Notes under the pieces: generated by a model
The model's input: only the letters and a program-made list of their open reading frames with translations
Database searches by the model: none
What the model was told of the DNA's origin: nothing
Made by a program: the position numbers and the translations under genes
Assembly (NCBI RefSeq): GCF_009759665.1
Contig: NZ_WQNE01000013.1
Span: forward strand, 1 to 64,000
Reading direction: 5' to 3'
Length of the DNA stretch: 64,000 nucleotides
Source: Bradyrhizobium cajani
Lineage (GTDB): Bacteria; Pseudomonadota; Alphaproteobacteria; Rhizobiales; Xanthobacteraceae
Part shown: one piece after another, positions 52,739 to 63,386 of the stretch
How positions within the stretch are numbered: the first letter of the stretch is position 1
How the letters are laid out: each line of letters starts with the position of its first letter

Positions 52739-55696
52739 TCAGCTCAACGCTTCGTCCAGGAACGCCTTCAGCTGCGCCTGATGCTTGGACATCAGACCCG
52801 TGGCGGTCGCGGCGGAGGCGGCGCGGCCGACATAACGCGGACGCCGGCTCACACCGTGCACCTGGTTCAGCACCCATTCCAGATAGGGCTCGATGAAGTG
52901 CCAGGCACCCATGTTGCGGGGCTCTTCCTGGCACCACACGACTTCGGCCTTCTTGAAGCGGGACAGCTCGATCACCAGCGCCTTCAACGGCACCGGATAG
53001 AGCTGCTCGACGCGCATCAGATAGATGTCGTCGATGCCGCGCTTCTCGCGCTCCTCGTAGAGGTCGTAATAGACCTTGCCGGAGCAGAGCACGATGCGGC
53101 GGATCTTCTCGTCGGAAACGAGCTTGGTCGCCTCGGTCGGCTGCATCTGGGCGTCATCATAGAGGATGCGATGGAAGGTCGTGCCCTTCGCGAGCTCCTC
53201 GAGACGCGACACCGCCCGCTTGTGGCGCAGCAGCGACTTCGGCGTCATCATGATCAGCGGCTTGCGGATCTCGCGGTGGAGCTGGCGCCGCAGCGCGTGG
53301 AAGTAGTTCGCCGGCGTGGTCGGATAGACCACCTGCATGTTGTCTTCGGCGCACATCTGCAGGTAACGCTCCAGACGCGCCGAGGAGTGCTCCGGTCCCT
53401 GGCCCTCATAGCCATGCGGCAGCAGGCAGACGAGGCCGGACATGCGCAGCCATTTGCGCTCACCCGAGGAGATGAACTGGTCGAACACGACCTGCGCGCC
53501 GTTGGCGAAGTCGCCGAACTGGGCTTCCCACAAGGTCAGCGTGTTCGGCTCGGCGAGCGAATAGCCGTATTCGAAGCCGAGCACGGCCTCTTCCGACAGC
53601 AGCGAGTTGATGACCTCGTAATGGCCCTGCTCGTGGCCGAGATGGTTGAACGGCGTGTAGCGGCTCTCGTCCTCCTGGTCGATCAGGACCGAGTGACGCT
53701 GCGAGAAGGTGCCGCGCTCGGAATCCTGTCCGGACAGGCGGACATGGTGGTTTTCGTTGAGCAGCGTGCAGAACGCCAGCGCCTCGCCGGTCGCCCAGTC
53801 GATGCCGTTGCCGCTGTCGATCGCCTTGGAGCGGTTTTCCAGGAAGCGCTGGATGGTGCGGTGGACGCGGAAGCCGTCCGGCACCTTGGTGATCTTGCGG
53901 CCGATGTCCTTGAGGATCGGAAGATCAACGCCGGTGACGCCGCGGCGCGCGTCCTCTTCCTGATCGGCGATCTTGAAGCCGGACCACTTGCCGTCGAGCC
54001 AGTCGGCCTTGTTCGGCTTGTAGGAGGTGCCGGCCTCGAACTCGGCATCGAGCCGCGCGCGCCAGTCGGCCTTCAGCTTGTCGACCTCACCCTCGGTGAC
54101 CACGCCCTCGGCGATCAGGCGCTTGGAGTAGAGAGTGAGGGTCGAGGGATGGGCCGCGATCCGCTTGTACATCACGGGCTGCGTGAACGCCGGCTCGTCG
54201 CCCTCGTTGTGGCCGTAACGGCGATAACACCACATGTCGATGACGACCGGCTTGTGGAATTTCTGCCGGAACTCGGTCGCGACCTTGGCCGCGAACACGA
54301 CGGCTTCCGGATCGTCGCCGTTGACGTGGAAGATCGGCGCATCGATCATCTTCGCCACGTCCGACGGGTAAGGCGAAGAACGCGAATAACGCGGATAGGT
54401 GGTGAAGCCGATCTGGTTGTTGACGATGAAGTGCACGGAGCCGCCGGTGCGGTAGCCCTTCAGGTCCGACAGGCCGAAGCATTCCGCGACCACGCCCTGG
54501 CCGGCGAACGCCGCGTCGCCATGCATCAGGAGCGGCATGACGGAGATGCGCATGTCCGGCGGATCGCCGTGCTGGTCCTGCTTGGCGCGGACCTTGCCGA
54601 GCACCACGGGATCGACGATCTCGAGATGCGAGGGGTTGGCGGTCAGCGACAGATGGATGCGGTTGCCGTCGAACTCGCGGTCCGAGGAGGCGCCGAGGTG
54701 ATATTTGACGTCGCCGGAGCCTTCGACCGCGTCAGGGTTGGCCGAGCCGCCCTTGAACTCGTGGAACAGCGCGCGATGCGCCTTGCCCATCACCTGGGTC
54801 AGCACATTGAGGCGGCCGCGATGCGGCATGCCGAGCACGACTTCCTTCACGCCGAGATTGCCGCCGCGCTTGATGATCTGCTCGAGCGCCGGGATCAGCG
54901 ACTCGCCGCCGTCGAGACCGAAACGCTTGGTACCGGTGAACTTGGTGTCGCAGAATTTTTCAAAGCCTTCGGCTTCGACCAGCTTCATCAGGATCGCGCG
55001 GCGACCTTCGCGGGTGAACGAGATCTCCTTGTCCGGACCCTCGATGCGCTCCTGGATCCAGGCCTTCTGCGCAGCATTGCTGATATGCATGAACTCGACG
55101 CCAAGCGTCTGGCAGTAGGTGCGCTCGCAGATCGCGGTGATCTCGCGCAGCGTGGCGTATTCGAGACCGAGCACGTGATCGAGGAAGATCTTGCGGTCGA
55201 AATCGGCTTCACTGAACCCGTAGGTGCGCGGATCGAGCTCTTCGCGGTTGCGCTGAGCCTCGATCCCGAGCGGGTCGAGCTTGGCGTGGAAATGGCCGCG
55301 CATGCGGTAGGAGCGGATCAGCATCAGGGCGCGGACGGAGTCGCGCGTCGCCTGAAGCACGTCGGCGGAGGAGATGTCGGCGCCCTTGGCCTGCGCCCTG
55401 GCGGCGATCTTGCCGCCGACCGCCTTCTCGACTTCCGCCCAGTTGCCGTCGAGCGCGGAGGTGAGGTCGTCCTGCGGGGTCAGCGGCCAGTTGGCGCGCT
55501 CCCAGGACGGGCCCTCGGCGTTCCTGCGGACGTCGTCCGGCTGGTCCTTCAGGCTCTTGAAGAACTCCTGCCACTCGGCGTCGACCGAGGACGGATCCTT
55601 CTCGTAGCGGGCGTAGATTTCGTCGATGTAGGTGGCGTTGGTGCCCTGCAAAAAGGATGAGAGGGCAAAGGCTGCGTTCGCGTCCTGGCGAGACAT
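52739..55696 (-). CDS. sucA: 2-oxoglutarate dehydrogenase E1
   Basis: A 985-residue thiamine-diphosphate enzyme that decarboxylates 2-oxoglutarate. The N-terminal FLQGTNATYIDEIYARYEKD binds E2. EFMHISNAAQKAWIQERIEG and the GMPHRGRLNVLTQVMGK region are highly conserved. The ThDP/Mg motif is seen in GDAAFAGQGVVAECFGLSDL. The C-terminus GRAASAATATGLMSKHQAQ is typical. It heads the sucA-sucB-lpdA part of the block, after sucD. Confidence 0.98.
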   Translation of the reverse strand: MSRQDANAAFALSSFLQGTNATYIDEIYARYEKDPSSVDAEWQEFFKSLKDQPDDVRRNAEGPSWERANWPLTPQDDLTSALDGNWAEVEKAVGGKIAARAQAKGADISSADVLQATRDSVRALMLIRSYRMRGHFHAKLDPLGIEAQRNREELDPRTYGFSEADFDRKIFLDHVLGLEYATLREITAICERTYCQTLGVEFMHISNAAQKAWIQERIEGPDKEISFTREGRRAILMKLVEAEGFEKFCDTKFTGTKRFGLDGGESLIPALEQIIKRGGNLGVKEVVLGMPHRGRLNVLTQVMGKAHRALFHEFKGGSANPDAVEGSGDVKYHLGASSDREFDGNRIHLSLTANPSHLEIVDPVVLGKVRAKQDQHGDPPDMRISVMPLLMHGDAAFAGQGVVAECFGLSDLKGYRTGGSVHFIVNNQIGFTTYPRYSRSSPYPSDVAKMIDAPIFHVNGDDPEAVVFAAKVATEFRQKFHKPVVIDMWCYRRYGHNEGDEPAFTQPVMYKRIAAHPSTLTLYSKRLIAEGVVTEGEVDKLKADWRARLDAEFEAGTSYKPNKADWLDGKWSGFKIADQEEDARRGVTGVDLPILKDIGRKITKVPDGFRVHRTIQRFLENRSKAIDSGNGIDWATGEALAFCTLLNENHHVRLSGQDSERGTFSQRHSVLIDQEDESRYTPFNHLGHEQGHYEVINSLLSEEAVLGFEYGYSLAEPNTLTLWEAQFGDFANGAQVVFDQFISSGERKWLRMSGLVCLLPHGYEGQGPEHSSARLERYLQMCAEDNMQVVYPTTPANYFHALRRQLHREIRKPLIMMTPKSLLRHKRAVSRLEELAKGTTFHRILYDDAQMQPTEATKLVSDEKIRRIVLCSGKVYYDLYEEREKRGIDDIYLMRVEQLYPVPLKALVIELSRFKKAEVVWCQEEPRNMGAWHFIEPYLEWVLNQVHGVSRRPRYVGRAASAATATGLMSKHQAQLKAFLDEALS

Positions 55697-55833
55697 ACTT
55701 GAGTTCCTGGCGATTTCGGTTCGCGCATAACAAACGGCGCTGGCGTCGGGCTCCCCGGCAGAGGCCCGACGCGGCTGGCACCATTTACCCTATTTGCTGC
55801 GAAACTTCGCCCGGAAAAGCACGAAGAAGTGAA

Positions 55834-56718
55834 TTAGCCCTTCAACTTTTCGGCAAGCGTGTGGCCGAGGCGCGCGGGGGACGGAGAGACGGAAATTCCA
55901 GCCGATTTCATCGCTTCGGTCTTGGAACCGGCGTCGCCCTTGCCGCCCGAAATGATCGCGCCGGCATGGCCCATGCGGCGGCCGGGAGGTGCGGTGACGC
56001 CGGCGATGAAGCCGACCATCGGCTTCTTGCGACCGCGCTTGGCCTCGTCCTTGAGGAACTGGGCGGCGTCCTCCTCGGCGGAACCGCCGATCTCGCCGAT
56101 CATGATGATCGACTCGGTCTTGGGGTCGGCGAGCAGCATCTCCAGCACGTCGATGAATTCGGTTCCCTTGACCGGGTCGCCGCCGATGCCGACGGCCGTG
56201 GTCTGGCCGAGGCCCTCCTGCGAGGTCTGGAACACCGCCTCGTAGGTCAGCGTGCCCGAGCGGGAGACGATGCCGACGCTGCCGGTCTTGAAGATGTTGG
56301 CCGGCATGATGCCGATCTTGCACTCGCCGGCGGTCATGACGCCCGGGCAGTTCGGCCCGATCAGGCGCGACTTGGAGCCGATCAGCGAGCGCTTCACGCG
56401 CACCATGTCGACGACCGGGATGCCCTCGGTGATGCAGACGATCAGCGGGATCTCGGCATCGATGGCTTCGCAGATCGCGTCGGCTGCGCCCGGCGGCGGC
56501 ACGTAAATCACCGACGCATCGGCGCCGGTCTTCTCACGCGCATCGCGCACGGTGTCGAACACCGGCAGTCCCAGATGCGTCGAGCCGCCTTTGCCCGGCG
56601 AGGTGCCGCCGACCATCTTGGTGCCATAGGCAATCGCGGCCTCCGAGTGGAAGGTGCCGTTCTTGCCGGTGAAGCCCTGGCAGATGACCTTGGTGTTCTT
56701 GTCGATCAGGATGGACAT
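55834..56718 (-). CDS. sucD: Succinyl-CoA synthetase alpha subunit
   Basis: A 294-residue subunit. CoA-binding Rossmann domain at the start (KVICQGFTGKNGTFHSEAAI). The phosphorylated histidine is in GRRMGHAGAIISGGKGDAG. Together with SucC it interconverts succinyl-CoA and succinate with nucleotide phosphorylation. It is separated from sucC by a DUF1579-like gene, where the two are usually adjacent. Confidence 0.98.
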   Translation of the reverse strand: MSILIDKNTKVICQGFTGKNGTFHSEAAIAYGTKMVGGTSPGKGGSTHLGLPVFDTVRDAREKTGADASVIYVPPPGAADAICEAIDAEIPLIVCITEGIPVVDMVRVKRSLIGSKSRLIGPNCPGVMTAGECKIGIMPANIFKTGSVGIVSRSGTLTYEAVFQTSQEGLGQTTAVGIGGDPVKGTEFIDVLEMLLADPKTESIIMIGEIGGSAEEDAAQFLKDEAKRGRKKPMVGFIAGVTAPPGRRMGHAGAIISGGKGDAGSKTEAMKSAGISVSPSPARLGHTLAEKLKG

Positions 56719-56751
56719 GAGGTCTGCTTTCGCGAAACTAACAGTGAGAGG

Positions 56752-57231
56752 TCAGTGGATGCGGCGGTAGACGCCGGTGAGCACGTCGGCCCAGCCTTCC
56801 GCGTCCGGCGAGAACTGGATCTTCAACGAATAGGAATTGTCGTCGATGATCTCGTAGACGTGGCGCGCATTGCCGCGGAGCGAGCCGCGCACCAGCGTCA
56901 GGGTCTTGCCGACCCACCCGCCGGAAGCGGGCGAGGGCGGCGTGTAGCCGAGCGAATCGTACCAGAACAATTTGTAGGTCCGGTCGTCGCGGTCGTAGGT
57001 GAAGATGCCGTGGCTGGCGAAGATCTGCTTGCCGTCGCGCATCTGGACCGAGTCCTGAATCAGATAGAACCCGTTGAGGTCCATGCGCGCGACGACGTGA
57101 GAGGTCGCCGGCCCGCCGGCAGTCCAGCGCGACGGGAAGACCACCTCTTCGCCATTCCATTCGCCGGCGAACGCGGCGAGGCGCGCGTGCTCTGCAAGCG
57201 GAGATGATGCGGCGAGATGGTCCTGGGGCAT
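56752..57231 (-). CDS. DUF1579-like protein between sucC and sucD
   Basis: A 159-residue soluble protein. LAAFAGEWNGEEVVFPSRW and the repeated beta-strand pattern (GIFTYDRDDRTYKLFWYDSLG) suggest a lipocalin-like beta-barrel of the DUF1579 kind. There is no signal peptide. It starts four bases after the sucC stop and ends 33 bases before sucD, all on the same strand, so it must share the transcript. A role in the TCA step is possible but unproven. Confidence 0.7.
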   Translation of the reverse strand: MPQDHLAASSPLAEHARLAAFAGEWNGEEVVFPSRWTAGGPATSHVVARMDLNGFYLIQDSVQMRDGKQIFASHGIFTYDRDDRTYKLFWYDSLGYTPPSPASGGWVGKTLTLVRGSLRGNARHVYEIIDDNSYSLKIQFSPDAEGWADVLTGVYRRIH

Positions 57232-57235
57232 GGCT

Positions 57236-58432
<1,197 letters not shown>

Positions 58433-58610
58433 ATGGTCGCTCCCTGAACCCGCGGGCGGTGACCTCTTGGGCCCACCTCAGTCTTGTGGCTGGCATACCA
58501 TATACCACAGGAACTGCAACCCGGATTCTTTGACTTCGAGATCTCTGGACTATTGAGCCGGAACCCGTCCAAGCCTTCAACAAGGATTGCAGCCGGGCCC
58601 GGAAATGAAA

Positions 58611-58641
58611 CCGCCGAAGACCGGCTTTCGATCTTCGGCGG
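58611..58641 (-). terminator. Rho-independent terminator of mdh
   Basis: Read on the minus strand, CCGCCGAAGA pairs with TCTTCGGCGG around a short loop and is followed by TTTCATTT. It starts about 14 bases after the mdh stop, so mdh is probably transcribed apart from sucC. Confidence 0.75.
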
Positions 58642-58654
58642 GATTGTTTGCGCC

Positions 58655-59623
58655 CTAGCGGCCGAGAAGATCGGGGGCGATCTTCTTGCAGGCATCGACC
58701 AGGCCCTGCACGGCGCCGACCGACTTGTCGAAGGCTTCGCGGTCCTTGCCGGCGAGTTCGATCTCGACCACGCGCTCGACGCCCTTGGCGCCGATCACGA
58801 CGGGCACGCCGACATACATGTCCTTCACGCCGTATTCGCCGTTGAGGTAGGCGGCCGAGGGCAGCACGCGCTTCTTGTCACGCAGATAGCTCTCGGCCAT
58901 CGCGATCGCGGACGCCGCAGGCGCGTAGAAGGCCGAGCCGGTCTTGAGCAAATTGACGATCTCGGCACCGCCGTTGCGGGTGCGGTCGACGATCTCGTCG
59001 AGGCGCGCCTGCGAGGTCCAGCCCATCTTGACGAGGTCGGGCAGCGGAATGCCGGCGACGGTGGAGTACTTCACCAGCGGCACCATGGTGTCGCCATGGC
59101 CGCCGAGCACGAAGGCGGTAACGTCTTCAACGGAGACGTTGAACTCGTCGGCCAGGAAGTAGCGGAAGCGCGCCGAATCCAGCACGCCGGCCATGCCGAC
59201 GACCTTCCTGTGCGGCAGGCCCGAGGCCTTCTGGAGCGCCCACACCATCGCGTCGAGCGGGTTGGTGATGCAGATGACGAAGGCGTCGGGAGCGTACTTC
59301 TTGATGCCGGCACCGACCTGCTCCATGACCTTGAGGTTGATGGAGAGAAGGTCGTCGCGGCTCATGCCGGGCTTGCGCGGCACGCCGGCGGTGACGATGC
59401 AGACCTTGGCGTTATCGAGCGCTTCGTAGGAGTTCGCGCCGGTGTAGTGCGCGTCGAAGCCGTCGACCGGCGAGGACTGCGCGATGTCGAGCGCCTTGCC
59501 CTGCGGCACGCCCTCGGCGATGTCGAACATCACGACGTCGCCCAGCTCTTTCAAGCCGATGAGATGAGCCAGCGTTCCGCCGATCTGACCAGAGCCAATC
59601 AAAGCAATCTTGTCGCGCGCCAT
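58655..59623 (-). CDS. mdh: Malate dehydrogenase (LDH-like type)
   Basis: A 322-residue enzyme. The NAD motif IGSGQIGGTLAHLI is at the N-terminus. VTAGVPRKPGMSRDDLLSIN has the substrate-binding arginine, and VLGGHGDTMVPL carries the catalytic histidine. Arg81/Arg87-type malate specificity (rather than lactate Gln) fits the RKPGMSR motif. It heads the TCA block upstream of sucC. Confidence 0.97.
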   Translation of the reverse strand: MARDKIALIGSGQIGGTLAHLIGLKELGDVVMFDIAEGVPQGKALDIAQSSPVDGFDAHYTGANSYEALDNAKVCIVTAGVPRKPGMSRDDLLSINLKVMEQVGAGIKKYAPDAFVICITNPLDAMVWALQKASGLPHRKVVGMAGVLDSARFRYFLADEFNVSVEDVTAFVLGGHGDTMVPLVKYSTVAGIPLPDLVKMGWTSQARLDEIVDRTRNGGAEIVNLLKTGSAFYAPAASAIAMAESYLRDKKRVLPSAAYLNGEYGVKDMYVGVPVVIGAKGVERVVEIELAGKDREAFDKSVGAVQGLVDACKKIAPDLLGR

Positions 59624-59753
59624 GTGAACCTGTCCTTTTAGACACGTAAGGAGGGGAAAACTGAGACGGGTGGTTATCCCTTTCGCCTCCCCCGTTCAAG
59701 TCGGTGGATGCCCAATTGTCGGGCTTGCCGCGATAGCAGCCAGCATACCCCAG

Positions 59754-59854
59754 CGTCATTCCGGGGGCGTCGCGAAGCGACGAGCCCGGAATCCATACTC
59801 CCGATCGTGGTTATGGATTCCGGGCTCGCGACTTCGTCGCGCCCCGGAATGACG
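59754..59854. repeat. Palindromic repeat upstream of mdh
   Basis: CGTCATTCCGGGGGCGTCGCGAAG-type left arm and CTTCGTCGCGCCCCGGAATGACG-type right arm, with GGAATCCATA and TATGGATTCC inside. Same family as 43436-43537 and 28123-28205. Confidence 0.75.
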
Positions 59855-59878
59855 GCGGAAAGGGTGACGAGATAGGAC

Positions 59879-61063
59879 TTAAGTCTCCACCAGGCCCTTG
59901 GTGGAGCCGCTGGCGGTGGAATCCTTGCGGCCGTGGGGCAGCGCCAGATAGGATTCCGAGCTCATTTCGATCAGACGCGACGCCGTCCGCTTGAACTCGT
60001 TGGCCTCGTTGCCCTCGTGGGCGAGATAGAGCGAGATCGGGTTGGCATCGGCCGAGGCCATCAGCTTCACCGCATTGTCATAGAGCGTGTCGATCAGCGT
60101 GATGAAGCGCTTGGCGGCGTTGCGCTGGGAGAAGTCCATCACTGGAATATGGTCGACCAGGATGGTGTGATAGTCGTGCGCGAGCCTGAGGTAGTCGGAT
60201 GCCGCGAGCGGCTTCTCGCAGAGATCGGCAAACGAAAAGCGCGCGACGCCATGGGCCGAGCACGGCACGTGCAGGATGCGCCCCTTGATCGAAATGTCGC
60301 GCGACTTGCATCTGGCGCCGCCTGACATCCTCGACCAGGCGCGGTCGAGAGCTGCATCGGCGTCGGCATCCGCCGGCGTCAGCCACATCGGCACGCCCTG
60401 AAGCTTCTCCAGGCGGAAGTCGGTGCGCGCATCGAGCCGCGCGACGTCCATGTGGTCGGTGATCTGCTTGATGAAGGGCAGGAACAGCGACCGGTTCAGG
60501 CCGCCCTTGTAGAGATCGTCGGGCGCGACGTTGGAGGTCGCGACCACCACGGTGCCAAGCTCGAACAGCTTTGCGAACAGGCGGCCGAGGATCATCGCGT
60601 CCGCGATGTCGGTGACGTGGAATTCGTCGAAGCAGAGCAGCCAGCTCTCCTCGAAGATCGCATTCGCGGTCAGCGTGATGACGTCGCCGTCGGCGATCTC
60701 GCCGCGCGCGATGCTCTGGCGATAGTCGTAGATGCGCTCATGCGCTTCCGCCATGAATTCGTGGAAATGCGCGCGCCGCTTGTGCTCGACGGTTGAGTGC
60801 TGGAAGAACATATCCATCAGCATGGTCTTGCCGCGGCCAACCTCGCCATGGATGTAGAGCCCGCGCGGCGCCTCATCCTTGTCACTGCTGAACAGGCGGC
60901 TGAGCAGACCCTGCTTGCGCTGCGGCTTGTAGCTTGCGAGCCGCTGGTCGAGCGCCGCATAGGCCTCGGCGACCTCGGCCTGCGCGGCATCGGGCTCGAT
61001 CGCGCCTGAGGCGATCTCGGCCTGATAGGCCTCGCGGAATGTGGAACTGGGGGTCGAGAGCAT
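59879..61063 (-). CDS. zapE: Cell-division protein ZapE (AFG1-like ATPase)
   Basis: A 394-residue P-loop ATPase. The Walker A motif is GEVGRGKTMLMDMFF, Walker B LLCFDEFHVTDIADAMILGR, and VVATSNVAPDDLY is the sensor region. FRLEKLQGVPMWLTPADADAD is the family's beta-strand insertion. ZapE interacts with FtsZ in E. coli, and its mitochondrial relative AFG1 handles misfolded respiratory proteins. It lies upstream of mdh on the same strand, separated by a repeat. Confidence 0.93.
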   Translation of the reverse strand: MLSTPSSTFREAYQAEIASGAIEPDAAQAEVAEAYAALDQRLASYKPQRKQGLLSRLFSSDKDEAPRGLYIHGEVGRGKTMLMDMFFQHSTVEHKRRAHFHEFMAEAHERIYDYRQSIARGEIADGDVITLTANAIFEESWLLCFDEFHVTDIADAMILGRLFAKLFELGTVVVATSNVAPDDLYKGGLNRSLFLPFIKQITDHMDVARLDARTDFRLEKLQGVPMWLTPADADADAALDRAWSRMSGGARCKSRDISIKGRILHVPCSAHGVARFSFADLCEKPLAASDYLRLAHDYHTILVDHIPVMDFSQRNAAKRFITLIDTLYDNAVKLMASADANPISLYLAHEGNEANEFKRTASRLIEMSSESYLALPHGRKDSTASGSTKGLVET

Positions 61064-61259
61064 GGCCCTTTACCGCCAGAGACGGGCGGAAATTGCAAGC
61101 CGTGAATTGAGGTCAGAGGTATGCGCTTTCGTGTCCCGGACGCGCTGCGGCTTGCAACGCCGCTGCGCCGATCAGGGACCCACTGTTTCGTTCATCGCCA
61201 AATTTCGTTCATCGCAGAACGCTGGGCCTCGGCTCTGCGGCCGGGGCACGGGAGCGATC

Positions 61260-61796
61260 TCAGTCACACAGCTCGTAGGCGTCCTCGACGACATACGGCC
61301 CGCCGCCGGTGGAGGCGCGCGAGGAGAACAGCACGAAACGTTCGGCCATGAAGGCTTTACTCGGGAAGTAGCCGCGCAGCGAGAGATAGTCGGCGACGTC
61401 GCGGTCGGAGGCGTCGTGCAGACGGGCCAGCGTGACATGCGGGATGAATTTGCGCCCCTCGGGATCGAGACCGATCCGCTGCATCATGCGTTCGAGCTCG
61501 GCCTGCAATTCCATCAGCGGCTTGCTCGGCGCGATCGTCGCAACGACTGCCCTCGGCTTGCGGCCGCCGAAACTCGTCAGCCCCTGCACCTTCACCTCGA
61601 ACGGCTTGCGGTCGACGCGAAACAGCATCGAGGCGATCTCGTTGGCGGAGACGCCGTCGATATCGCCGATGAAGCGCAAGGTGACGTGATAATTTTCGGG
61701 ATCGATCCAGCGGGCGCCGGGGAGGCCGCCCCTCAAGTTGGAAAGCGAGTGGCCGATCTCGGCCGGGATTTCCAGACCCGTGAACAAACGCGGCAT
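61260..61796 (-). CDS. thpR: RNA 2',3'-cyclic phosphodiesterase (ThpR / LigT)
   Basis: A 178-residue 2H-phosphoesterase. It has both catalytic HxTx motifs, HVTLRF (His37) and HVTLARL (His120). It begins MPRLFTGLEIPAEI. Enzymes of this family open 2',3'-cyclic phosphates of RNA or ligate 2'-5' bonds in vitro; physiological role is unclear. No operon partner is evident. Confidence 0.9.
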   Translation of the reverse strand: MPRLFTGLEIPAEIGHSLSNLRGGLPGARWIDPENYHVTLRFIGDIDGVSANEIASMLFRVDRKPFEVKVQGLTSFGGRKPRAVVATIAPSKPLMELQAELERMMQRIGLDPEGRKFIPHVTLARLHDASDRDVADYLSLRGYFPSKAFMAERFVLFSSRASTGGGPYVVEDAYELCD

Positions 61797-61969
61797 CGTT
61801 CAGCACTCCCGATGCTTGGGTACAGTCCCTGAAGCAGGACCATATCCAAATTAGAGCCGGCGACGAATCACCGGTAACCTGATTCCTATCGCAGTTGTGT
61901 GACTCTGCGAAGCATGCCGCGCCTTGACCCCGTAAAACCCTGGGAATTACGGTTGGCGTTGCCTGCTTT

Positions 61970-62605
61970 TCAACGCCGTTGCTCAGCTATCGTGCCAAGG
62001 AATGCCTCCACGGTGGGCATGATGTTGCCGACGATGATGTCGACGCCGGCCGCGGTCGGATGAATGCCGTCGGCCTGGTTGAGCTTGGCGTCGGCCGCAA
62101 CGCCGTCGAGGAAGAACGGATAGAGCGGTACGTCGAATTTCTTCGCCAGATCCGGATAAATCGAATTGAAGCGCGCGGCATAGTCGGCCCCGTAGTTCGG
62201 CGGCGCCAGCATGCCGCAGAGCATCACCGCGATCTTGCGTGCCTTGAGCCGCGTCACGATCTCGCTCAGCGCCGCCCGCGTCAAGTCGGGATCGATGCCG
62301 CGCAGCGCGTCGTTGGCGCCGAGCTCGACGATGACGCCGTCGGTTCCATCCGGCACCGACCAGTCGAGCCGGTCGCGCCCGCCGGAGGAGGTGTCGCCGG
62401 ACACCCCGGCATTGGTCATGTCGACCGCTATGCCTTTGGCTTGCAAGGCTTTTTGGAGCTTTGTGGGAAATGCCTCCTGGGCCGGAAGGCCGAGACCGGC
62501 ACTGAGGGAATCGCCGAGAACGACGAGCTTGACCGGTCTTGTCGCTTCCGCCCAAGCCGGGTTCGCGAACGTCATCAAAGCGAGCACCAACACGGCTATG
62601 TGCAT
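61970..62605 (-). CDS. tesA: Arylesterase / lysophospholipase TesA-type (GDSL)
   Basis: A 211-residue SGNH hydrolase. A signal peptide (IAVLVLALMTFANPAWA) is followed by block I VVLGDSLSAGLGL (catalytic Ser), the Gly in GVSGDT, block III GANDALRG and block V DGIHPTAAG (Asp and His). It is secreted to the periplasm and hydrolyses acyl-CoA, lysophospholipid or aryl esters. The start at 62605 is chosen for the signal peptide; a longer form from 62662 would overlap the divergent ABC gene. The tesA/ybbA/ybbP neighbourhood is conserved. Confidence 0.9.
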   Translation of the reverse strand: MHIAVLVLALMTFANPAWAEATRPVKLVVLGDSLSAGLGLPAQEAFPTKLQKALQAKGIAVDMTNAGVSGDTSSGGRDRLDWSVPDGTDGVIVELGANDALRGIDPDLTRAALSEIVTRLKARKIAVMLCGMLAPPNYGADYAARFNSIYPDLAKKFDVPLYPFFLDGVAADAKLNQADGIHPTAAGVDIIVGNIMPTVEAFLGTIAEQRR

Positions 62606-62660
62606 GAACAATCCGTAACGCCTCTCGACCGCGCTATCGGAGTTGCCATATGACCGGACC

Positions 62661-63386
62661 ATGGACACTCGCATCGACTCCTCTTCTTCGCTCGCTGCCA
62701 CCGCGGCGGACACTATCGCCATCTCCAACGTCAATCTCTCATTGGGCACGGGCGCGGCACGCGTTCACATCCTCAAGGATATCAGCCTGCGGGTCGCCTC
62801 GGGCGAGACGATCGGTCTGATCGGCCCGTCAGGTTCGGGCAAATCCACGCTGCTGATGGTGATGGCGGGGCTGGAGCGTCCTGATAGCGGAGAGGTGGTG
62901 GTGAGCGGCACGCCTTTCAATGCCCTCGACGAGGACGCGCTGGCCCGCTTCCGCGGCCGCCAGGTCGGCATCGTCTTCCAGTCCTTCCATCTGATCCCGA
63001 CCATGACGGCGCTGGAGAACGTCGCGGTGCCGCTCGAGCTCGCCGGCAATCCCGATGCCGCGAGGCGCGCGACGCAGGAGCTGCAATCGGTCGGGCTCGG
63101 CGATCGCCTGCATCACTATCCGACGCAGCTCTCCGGCGGCGAGCAGCAGCGCGTCGCGCTCGCCCGCGCGCTGGCGCCCGATCCCGCCATCCTCGTCGCC
63201 GACGAGCCGACCGGCAATCTCGACGAGGCCACGGGAAAACAGATCGTCGATCTCCTGTTCAGCAAGCATGCCGAGCGCGGCATGACCCTGGTGCTGGTGA
63301 CGCACGATTCCTCGCTGGCCCATCGCTGCGATCGCGTGATCCGCCTGCGCTCGGGCCGCATCGACACGCAGTCCGCGTCGGCATGA
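62661..63386 (+). CDS. ybbA: ABC transporter ATP-binding protein (YbbA type)
   Basis: A 241-residue ATPase of the LolD/MacB-type group. Walker A GPSGSGKSTLL, the Q-loop in VFQSFHLIPTM, the signature LSGGEQQRVALARAL, Walker B ILVADEPTGNLD and the H-loop VTHD are all present. It starts at ATG 62661 and its stop overlaps the permease ATG (ATGA). Divergent from tesA, the classic ybbA/tesA arrangement. Confidence 0.92.
   Translation: MDTRIDSSSSLAATAADTIAISNVNLSLGTGAARVHILKDISLRVASGETIGLIGPSGSGKSTLLMVMAGLERPDSGEVVVSGTPFNALDEDALARFRGRQVGIVFQSFHLIPTMTALENVAVPLELAGNPDAARRATQELQSVGLGDRLHHYPTQLSGGEQQRVALARALAPDPAILVADEPTGNLDEATGKQIVDLLFSKHAERGMTLVLVTHDSSLAHRCDRVIRLRSGRIDTQSASA

Noticed and set aside
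52781..55660. A 959-codon open frame opposite sucA
   Set aside because: It mirrors the conserved sucA gene in a high-GC genome, has low-complexity Arg/Asp/Leu-rich composition and no family features; it is a reading-frame shadow.
61185..61215. Short direct repeat TTTCGTTCATCGC downstream of zapE gene start
   Set aside because: Two 13-base copies side by side without a partner signal; likely chance or a decayed palindromic repeat.
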